DNA from: Prevotella sp.
GTDB taxonomy: Bacteria; Bacteroidota; Bacteroidia; Bacteroidales; Bacteroidaceae
Direction: 5' to 3'
Assembly: GCA_017965475.1 (NCBI GenBank)
Contig: JAGCPV010000175.1
Span: 1-51,033 of the forward strand
DNA length: 51,033 nt
This document shows positions 46,701 to 51,033 of this stretch, in pieces (positions within the stretch are counted from its first letter, which is position 1; each line of letters opens with the position of its first letter). A program made the position numbers and the translations under genes. The notes under the pieces are model-generated. The model saw nothing but the letters and a program-made list of their open reading frames with translations. It had not been told where the DNA came from and made no database searches.

Positions 46701-46927
46701 TAGCCAATGTAACTGATCATAATAGGTGTACCCTCATTCACCTTCAGCGTGAACTGACCATCGATGTTGGTGATGGTACCGTTCTGAGGGTTACCTTTCT
46801 CAACGACGGAAGCTCCGATGACGGGCTCCCCCAAATCGTCTGTCACAGTTCCCAAGATCCCCTGGGCTCGTGTTACCATTGACACGATTAGTGCCAACAA
46901 CAACAATAGATACCTGCTTTTTTTCAT
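43790..46927 (-). CDS. susC: SusC/RagA-family TonB-dependent transporter
   Basis: This 1045-residue outer-membrane beta-barrel imports oligosaccharides with TonB energy. Signal peptide MKKSRYLLLLLALIVSMVTRAQ; carboxypeptidase-like Ig domain GTVTDDLGEPVIGASVVEKG; TonB-box/plug region DVVVIGYGVQKKSVVTAAI and RIRVRGIGSVNNSNPLYIVDG, with the SusC signature RAANGVILVTTKKGK. The C-terminal strand ends VLRVGFNLTF, as expected for barrel assembly. No N-terminal STN domain or anti-sigma partner is present, so regulation is probably not by an ECF sigma. It is first in the operon susC-susD-binder-GH16-GH3. Confidence 0.97.
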   Translation of the reverse strand: MKKSRYLLLLLALIVSMVTRAQGILGTVTDDLGEPVIGASVVEKGNPQNGTITNIDGQFTLKVNEGTPIMISYIGYTSQEVIARNGMTVVMKEDAQTLQDVVVIGYGVQKKSVVTAAIAKVSSDDLAGTAPVRMDNALKGLAAGVTVTSSSGQPGAAARIRVRGIGSVNNSNPLYIVDGMPIEGGLDYINPSDIESIEVLKDAASGAIYGARAANGVILVTTKKGKLGKMTVNYNFSQGWQTAWKHRDVLDATGYMVMMNEGLVNAGQAPRYADPYNVTTNTDWQDLIFNDNAPVQNHELTLSGASEKVNYYFSLGYYDQEGIVGGNYGHSNYQRLTLRGNFNFNVFDVTKERNWLNKLDVQVNLSYARVKNAGLDVNSQWGNELGSALSLPPVIAPYVTGDEAQQQIDEYSSMYPDEYVPMYDNGQLLSIPGAGFNEMANPLASFQLPATHYWSHKFVTNFSATLGIWDGLKYRVSYSTDMSFWGNESHAVPYWISPTKHRNYSSASMESDRGTVWQLENVLMYDKTIKEHTFNIVLGQSAFENSGWTLGASRNNLKDYNKPWIDAATGLAADGDRNGWGGPGVKHTMSSLFTRLSYNYDERYMLQATVRRDGSSRFGSNNKYGTFPSFSLGWNVMNEKFMKRTNDWLNNLKVRFSWGKNGNDNIGDFRYTVLTQGGNNYGFGMAGGEKEVNSSKASGLSNPDLKWEESEQYDFGIDFGFLNNKVTFTFDWFKKKTNGMLKDMNIPSYVGESKPIGNVGDMENSGVEFELGYKFNVSDAKFQIKANASYLKNELIRLGNAAGFQTYDNVSNLGNVSRAEAGEPFTYFWGYKTAGIFQNWDEVNAYTKDGNLIQPDARPGFVRFVDVNDDGVIDDADRTNIGKGTPDWTFGASLNAAWKGFDFMMFWQGTYGNDIFDATRRQDLSAINLPSWFLGRWTGEGTSDKYPIYIQGDATNWQASDLYVHDGSYVRLKNIELGYTIPEFITKKAFISRLRLYVAAENLLTFTKYWGYDPEISSGSDASNGVDFGVYPQPRVLRVGFNLTF

Positions 46928-46987
46928 ACTTTGTTAGTTAATTTGTTAATATTGAAGTTAGAATATACCTGTTTCGGTTTCTGACTG

Positions 46988-46995
46988 CAAAGATA
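46988..46995 (-). promoter_or_regulatory. Promoter of the beta-glucan operon
   Basis: TATCTTTG (-7) on the minus strand, 60 bases before the susC ATG. CTTG at the complement of 47016-47019 after a 20-base spacer may be the -33 element. Confidence 0.7.
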
Positions 46996-47056
46996 GATAA
47001 AAAAGGTACTCGTATCAAGGACGTGATTAGAAAAAGTGGATGATTATAGCGATAAC

Positions 47057-47096
47057 AAAAACGTATATAACTGATTACAAGCTATATACGTTTTTT
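47057..47096 (-). terminator. Terminator after the SusR-like gene
   Basis: AAAAACGTATATA (47057-47069) pairs perfectly with TATATACGTTTTT (47083-47095), 13 bp with a 13-base loop. On the minus strand the hairpin ends in TTTTTG, 60 bases after the regulator's stop, and so separates it from susC. Confidence 0.75.
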
Positions 47097-47155
47097 GCCA
47101 AGCGTTAAAAGAGTGGATAAAATATAGAAGTGTATTTAGTACATTTATCGCTGTT

Positions 47156-48808
47156 TTACAGCATTTTCACCCTCGTCTCGAACTGTTCACGGTTACCCAA
47201 GGCTCCGTTTTTGATACGGGCACGATAATTGTAGATGGTGTTCACAGAATAGTGCAGGAACTCGGCAATCTTCGACGAGTCTTCGAAACCCAGACGGATC
47301 AGGGCAAAGATACGGATATCGGTGGTCAACCGGTTCTCCTTGGGATGGATCTGCATCTCGGGTTGCAACAAGGCGTTGAAGTCGTCGATGAAGTTGGGGA
47401 AGAGGTGCAGGAACACGGTGTCGAAGTTCTCGTAGAGCTCTTCAAGTTCCTTCTCCTTCAGCTCCGTCGATTTCGACATCCGGAAGAGATCTTCGAGTTC
47501 CTTGTTCTTCATCTTCTTGTTCACCATCTTACGATAGTTGTCGAGTTTGTCGATATACTGGGCACAAAGGCTCATGAAGCGTCCGATATACTCCTCCTTC
47601 ACACGATTGCTCTCGGAAAGTTGAGAGTTGAGAGTTGAAAGTTGAGAATTGAGTTGTGACAACTCGTCTTTCTGGGTGGCCAGCAGACTGTTGGCCGAGG
47701 CAAGCTCATCGTTGGAGGTCTTCAGGGCATTCCTCGCCATGGCGATCTGCTTATTCCGCCTGTGAACGAGGAAGAGAGCCACGAGCAACAGCAGAGCGAG
47801 AATACTGATGGCAGCCAGTGTCACCCACAGCTGATGGGTGGTATCCTCACTCTGGGCCTTGTAGTTCTTGGCGATCTGCGACAGCAACGGGGCGATCTGC
47901 CAGTTACGCTGACGCGAACCGAAACGATTGGCGCAGTCGCTGGTATAGCTGATATAGTGGGAGGCGCGTTCGATATCGCCCTTCAGCATCAGCTCGTTGG
48001 CCAGTTCCCACATCGACCCCTGGTCCATGGCGGCATTACGGATATCAGCCAGCACAGACTCCGTCAGCCAGTACATCATCTGCACCGAGTCTCCCCGTAG
48101 CTTGTATTCGATATAACGGTAGAGGGCCACCATGGCATAGGGATGACTGCCGGGCTCAACCGTCTTGAGCCATTCGTTGTTGATGGCCATCGATGTCTTG
48201 AGGTCCCTCTCCCCCTGGGCGCGCTGCTCACGTTTCAGCAGACAGGCCTCGTAGGTCGGCGGCAGCTTCTCGTACATCAGCCGCTCATAGTGATAGGCCT
48301 TGTCGAGATAGCTCTTCTGCATATCCTCCAGACGGGTATAGTAGCTCAGTTCACTATACACATTATTATAGGCCTCATAGTACATGCCAAGGGCGTTCTG
48401 CTCGATGGGATCGGGCAGACGGATGGAGTCGAGGATGTTCAGGGCCTCATCGTACATACCAATATTTGTACAACGGATGGCCAACTGCGACCGGCAGCGT
48501 ACGGCAGCGGAGAGGTCGCCCAACTGTTCGGCCAGTGTGATGCACTCGCGGATAAACCAGATGGCGGAATCACTCACGAAGGGACGGTAGAGTTCATAGA
48601 GCCGATAGGCCTCCTCATATTTCTGACGTCCGGTGGTCTGCTCGAAGGCGTGACGCGCAGACGTTATCTTGGCCTCTCGCTGAGCCACATAGCGGGGTGA
48701 CTCTGCAATGGCCTGATCGATCTGATTATATCGCGACTCGATGTCCTGCCCCTGCGCCCAGAGGCTTACAGACAGGAACAACAGGAGGGCTGTCAGGTGG
48801 GTTCGCAT
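47156..48808 (-). CDS. susR: SusR-like membrane regulator (TPR, one TM, C-terminal HTH; DUF6377 type)
   Basis: This 550-residue protein has a signal peptide (LTALLLFLSVSLWAQ), helical TPR-like repeats in the periplasm (about 30-310), one membrane helix (about 328-350, LWVTLAAISILALLLLVALFL), a cytoplasmic coiled coil, and a C-terminal helix-turn-helix (DSSKIAEFLHYSVNTIYNYRARI). This is the build of SusR, the maltose-sensing activator of the starch locus in Bacteroides. The start at 48808 is used because upstream methionines in the open frame precede the promoter. The coiled coil includes LSQLNSQLSTLNSQLSE, encoded by a 7-bp DNA repeat. It stands between the beta-glucan operon and divergent pulA; which of these it controls is unknown. 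Confidence 0.87.
   Translation of the reverse strand: MRTHLTALLLFLSVSLWAQGQDIESRYNQIDQAIAESPRYVAQREAKITSARHAFEQTTGRQKYEEAYRLYELYRPFVSDSAIWFIRECITLAEQLGDLSAAVRCRSQLAIRCTNIGMYDEALNILDSIRLPDPIEQNALGMYYEAYNNVYSELSYYTRLEDMQKSYLDKAYHYERLMYEKLPPTYEACLLKREQRAQGERDLKTSMAINNEWLKTVEPGSHPYAMVALYRYIEYKLRGDSVQMMYWLTESVLADIRNAAMDQGSMWELANELMLKGDIERASHYISYTSDCANRFGSRQRNWQIAPLLSQIAKNYKAQSEDTTHQLWVTLAAISILALLLLVALFLVHRRNKQIAMARNALKTSNDELASANSLLATQKDELSQLNSQLSTLNSQLSESNRVKEEYIGRFMSLCAQYIDKLDNYRKMVNKKMKNKELEDLFRMSKSTELKEKELEELYENFDTVFLHLFPNFIDDFNALLQPEMQIHPKENRLTTDIRIFALIRLGFEDSSKIAEFLHYSVNTIYNYRARIKNGALGNREQFETRVKML
47614..47655. repeat. 7-bp tandem repeat encoding a coiled-coil heptad
   Basis: Plus strand TTGAGAG (47621-47627), TTGAGAG, TTGAAAG, TTGAGAA, TTGAGTT: five units in phase. 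Three units make 21 bases, i.e. one seven-residue heptad (LNSQLST / LNSQLSE). Confidence 0.85.
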
Positions 48809-48814
48809 AGATGT

Positions 48815-48828
48815 TGATAACGTTTGCA
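48815..48828. promoter_or_regulatory. Degenerate copy of the TGCAAACGTTTGCA operator at the SusR-like promoter
   Basis: TGATAACGTTTGCA matches 12 of 14 positions of the core of the 31215-31230 palindrome. It lies between the -7 box (48834-48841) and the start codon, where a bound protein would block transcription. Confidence 0.5.
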
Positions 48829-48833
48829 CAGCG

Positions 48834-48841
48834 CAAAGATA
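48834..48841 (-). promoter_or_regulatory. Bacteroidetes -7 box for the SusR-like gene
   Basis: TATCTTTG on the minus strand, 26 bases before the start. As at rnr, an ATG just before the box creates a false start (MYLCA). Confidence 0.72.
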
Positions 48842-48884
48842 CATTATTTCTTGGAAAAAGCCATCATTTTTCCCGATTTTTTCA

Positions 48885-48892
48885 TATCTTTG
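48885..48892 (+). promoter_or_regulatory. Bacteroidetes -7 box for pulA
   Basis: TATCTTTG followed by TGGCG, 27 bases before the pulA ATG. No clear -33 element. Confidence 0.72.
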
Positions 48893-48918
48893 TGGCGACA
48901 ATCAGTTAATAACCTAAA

Positions 48919-50820
48919 ATGAAGAAATTGATATTCGCAGGATTATTGTCTCTGTTGCTGCCTCACATGGTGGTGGCACAGGCGTTTCAGGAGGTGATCT
49001 ATTCACCTGAGAAGACCGTGTTTACCCTCTTTGCTCCCAACGATGCGAAGAAAGTAACAGTGCGTATCTATCAAGAGGGTCTGAACGGCAAGGCCATCAA
49101 GACCGTCAAGATGCGTCGCATTGCCGACAAACAGTGGCAGGCGACGGTGAAGGGTGACCTGATGGGACGGTTCTACACCTTCGACGTGGGTCGTGGCGAG
49201 TGCGCTGGCGTCTTCGCCAAGGCCGTGGGTGTCAATGGTAAGCGTGGCGCCATCATCGACATGCAGAAGACCAATCCCGAGCAGTGGTGCAGTGACCAGC
49301 GCCCCATCACGAAGTCACCCGCCGACCTCGTGATCTACGAGATGCACCACCGCGACTTCTCCATTGCCCGTGAGGATGCCAAGTACAAGGGTAAGTTCCT
49401 CGCCCTCACGGAGCCCTGGGCCATCGACCACCTGAAGGCTCTCGGCGTAAACGCCATCCATATCCTGCCCAGCTACGACTACGGCTCTGTGGATGAGACA
49501 CGCCTCGAAGACAATAAGTACAACTGGGGCTACGACCCTGTGAACTATAACGTGCCCGAGGGCGGCTATTCCACCGATCCCTACCAGCCAGAGGTGCGCA
49601 TCCGCGAGTTCAAGCAGATGGTACAGGCTCTCCACAAGGCCGGCATCCGCGTGATCCTCGACGTGGTGTATAACCACACCTACGACATCGAGCACTCCAA
49701 TTTCCAGCGCACATATCCCGATTACTTCTACAGGAAAAATAAGAATGAGGAATTCTCCAACGGCTCCGGCTGCGGCAACGAGACGGCCTCGGAGAAGCCC
49801 ATGATGCGGAAGTTCATGATAGAGAGCGTGAAATATTGGATCAACGAATACCATATCGACGGCTTCCGCTTCGACCTGATGGGTGTCCACGACATCGAGA
49901 CGATGAACCAGATCCGTCAGGCTGTCGATGCCATCGATCCCACCATCTTCATCTATGGTGAGGGTTGGAGTGCCGGCACCTGCGCCTATCCGCAGGAGCA
50001 GCTCGGCATGAAGGCCAACATCCCGCAGATGCCGGGCATCGCCGCCTTCTCCGACGAGATCCGCGACGCCCTCCGTGGTCCTTTCTCCGACGACACCAAG
50101 CCTGCCTGGTTGGCCGACGGCAGCGATCGCGAGAGCGTAAAATACGGCATTGCCGGCGCCATCGCCCACCCGCAGATCGACATGACGAAGGTGAACTACT
50201 CCACGAAGCCATGGGCCCTGGAACCCACACAGATGATCAGCTATGTCTCGTGCCACGACGACATGTGTCTCGTCGATCGTCTGAAGGCCAGCATCCCCGG
50301 CATCACGATGGACGAACTCATCCGTCTCGACCTCCTGGCACAAACGGCCGTCTTCACCTCCCAGGGCGTACCCTTCATGCTCAGTGGCGAGGAGTTGCTG
50401 CGCGACAAGAAAGGGGTGCACAACTCCTTCGAATCGCCCGACGAGATCAACCATCTCGACTGGAGCAACAAGACGAAGTACCCGCAGGTGTTCGAATATT
50501 ATAAGAACCTGATTGCCCTGCGCAAGAACCATCCCGCCTTCCGCCTCGGCAATGCCGACCTTGTGCGGAAGCATCTGGAGTTCCTGGAAACGCCAGGGAA
50601 AGTCATCGCCTTCCGCCTGAAGAACTTCGCAGGGCGCGATGACTGGCGCGACATCATCGTCATCCTCAATGCCAACAAGACAGCCACAGAGGTCACGATC
50701 CCCGAGGGCGACTATACCATCGTCTGCTGCGACGGCCAGATCAACGAACAGGGTCTCGGCACCCTCCAGGGCCCGACGGCCCTCGTCGATCCCCAGTCTG
50801 CCCTCATCCTCAAGAGATGA
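48919..50820 (+). CDS. pulA: Type I pullulanase (GH13)
   Basis: This 633-residue exported enzyme debranches alpha-1,6 links of pullulan or glycogen-type glucans. Signal peptide LIFAGLLSLLLPHMVVAQA, no lipobox, so probably periplasmic. N-terminal CBM48-like domain (FTLFAPNDAKKVTVRIY), then the barrel. The signature YNWGYDPVNYNVPEGGYSTDP-type segment identifies type I pullulanases. Catalytic residues: D319 in GFRFDLMG, E348 in YGEGW and D447 in SCHDD. The length is near the usual 650. It is divergent from the SusR-like gene with promoters 44 bases apart and followed by tandem palindromic repeats. Confidence 0.95.
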   Translation: MKKLIFAGLLSLLLPHMVVAQAFQEVIYSPEKTVFTLFAPNDAKKVTVRIYQEGLNGKAIKTVKMRRIADKQWQATVKGDLMGRFYTFDVGRGECAGVFAKAVGVNGKRGAIIDMQKTNPEQWCSDQRPITKSPADLVIYEMHHRDFSIAREDAKYKGKFLALTEPWAIDHLKALGVNAIHILPSYDYGSVDETRLEDNKYNWGYDPVNYNVPEGGYSTDPYQPEVRIREFKQMVQALHKAGIRVILDVVYNHTYDIEHSNFQRTYPDYFYRKNKNEEFSNGSGCGNETASEKPMMRKFMIESVKYWINEYHIDGFRFDLMGVHDIETMNQIRQAVDAIDPTIFIYGEGWSAGTCAYPQEQLGMKANIPQMPGIAAFSDEIRDALRGPFSDDTKPAWLADGSDRESVKYGIAGAIAHPQIDMTKVNYSTKPWALEPTQMISYVSCHDDMCLVDRLKASIPGITMDELIRLDLLAQTAVFTSQGVPFMLSGEELLRDKKGVHNSFESPDEINHLDWSNKTKYPQVFEYYKNLIALRKNHPAFRLGNADLVRKHLEFLETPGKVIAFRLKNFAGRDDWRDIIVILNANKTATEVTIPEGDYTIVCCDGQINEQGLGTLQGPTALVDPQSALILKR

Positions 50821-50823
50821 CAG

Positions 50824-50907
50824 ATCTGCAGAGGGGACCTTCAGCTTCCTAAAGGTGACCATCACGCTGCTAAAGGTCACCTTTACGTCGCTAAAGGTGA
50901 CCTTTAG
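50824..50907. repeat. Tandem 21-bp palindromic repeats after pulA
   Basis: Three 21-bp units at 50845-50865, 50866-50886 and 50887-50907 each contain CTAAAGGT(G/C)ACC, and a degenerate fourth unit precedes them. The last holds the perfect palindrome CTAAAGGTGACCTTTAG. They start 4 bases after the pulA stop, so they would form hairpins in the 3' end of its mRNA. Confidence 0.85.
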
Positions 50908-50930
50908 AGATGTCCCGATGGCTAGGACTA

Positions 50931-50954
50931 ACGTGCGCGTACGCGCACATATGC
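50931..50954. repeat. GTGCGCGTACGCGCAC palindrome in an alternating purine-pyrimidine tract
   Basis: 50933-50948 is a perfect 16-bp palindrome, and the 24 bases 50931-50954 alternate purine and pyrimidine without a break. The CpG-rich core contrasts with its AT-rich surroundings. Confidence 0.8.
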
Positions 50955-50980
50955 TGATAGTTGTTATATCCACTTTTTAT

Positions 50981-51033
50981 CCTACACATCCTACACTTCA
51001 TACACCCAAGGTAAAAAAGTGTGGGTGTAGGAA
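50981..51033. repeat. 9-bp direct repeats with an inverted copy at the window end
   Basis: CCTACACAT, CCTACACTT and CATACACCC stand in a row, and the window ends in GTGTGGGTGTAGG, an inverted version. The rest lies outside the window. It may be the edge of a larger repeat. No gene is seen here. Confidence 0.6.

Noticed and set aside
37324..47655. Short repeats considered as CRISPR
   Set aside because: The units are 7 bp without spacers, some are inside coding genes, and there are no cas genes.
49315..50973. A 550-residue open frame opposite pulA
   Set aside because: It is a mirror of the GC-rich pulA codons, has low-complexity Val/Asp/Gly-rich translation, no recognisable motif and no promoter; its first part runs through the 21-bp repeats.

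Overview
The window looks like chromosomal DNA of a Prevotella-like member of the Bacteroidales. The reasons are SusC/SusD pairs, lipoproteins with Bacteroidetes-style lipoboxes, a SusR-type regulator, a DUF4491-type protein, and at least a dozen promoters carrying the Bacteroidetes -7 box (TAnnTTTG) instead of sigma70 boxes. Gene density is high. There is no gene-free stretch longer than 300 bases; the longest gaps (about 170-230 b) hold promoters, hairpins and short repeats, described below. I see no CRISPR array, rRNA, integrase or complete insertion sequence.

Layout. (1) 1-227: remnant of an AAA/DUF4143-type ATPase gene, cut by the window edge. (2) 213-10806, minus strand: a compact seven-gene run reading from 10806 down: small membrane protein, lipocalin-like/lipase fusion lipoprotein, RND efflux adaptor, RND pump, TolC-type channel, CPA2 cation/proton antiporter, second lipocalin-like lipoprotein. 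(3) 10954-15978, minus strand: SpoIIE-type phosphatase fused to an anti-sigma-type kinase domain, a membrane-bound AraC regulator, RNase R, and a DUF4491-type protein. (4) 16116-24283, plus strand: a heme operon hemN-hemG-hemE-hemA/hemC-hemD-hemB-hemL, mostly with overlapping or nearly abutting genes. (5) 24334-28481: SDR and PAP2 lipid-type enzymes, greA with a structured leader, a HIT protein, and convergent manC. (6) tRNA-Leu(CAA) with its own promoter and terminator. (7) 28757-50820: a glycan-utilisation region: GH9 (-), malQ and GH97 susB (+), then on the minus strand a beta-glucan locus (SusC, SusD, three-module surface binder, GH16, GH3), a SusR-like regulator (-) and type I pullulanase (+). 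(8) 50821-51033: tandem palindromic and 9-bp repeats.

How the genes work together. The heme cluster would take glutamyl-tRNA to protoporphyrin. Its deaminase step rests on a fusion in which the HemC half lacks the whole third domain, including the cysteine that carries the dipyrromethane cofactor. This is the most unusual thing in the window. The glycan region combines alpha-glucan enzymes (4-alpha-glucanotransferase, GH97, pullulanase, SusR-like sensor) with a laminarin-like beta-1,3-glucan system. A palindromic operator (ATGCAAACGTTTGCAT) between GH9 and malQ recurs in degenerate form at the SusR-like promoter.

A recurrent DNA theme is a degenerate 7-bp tandem repeat. It sits directly before start codons inside operons (five places) and also inside two coding genes. 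In the SusR-like gene it reads as a coiled-coil heptad.
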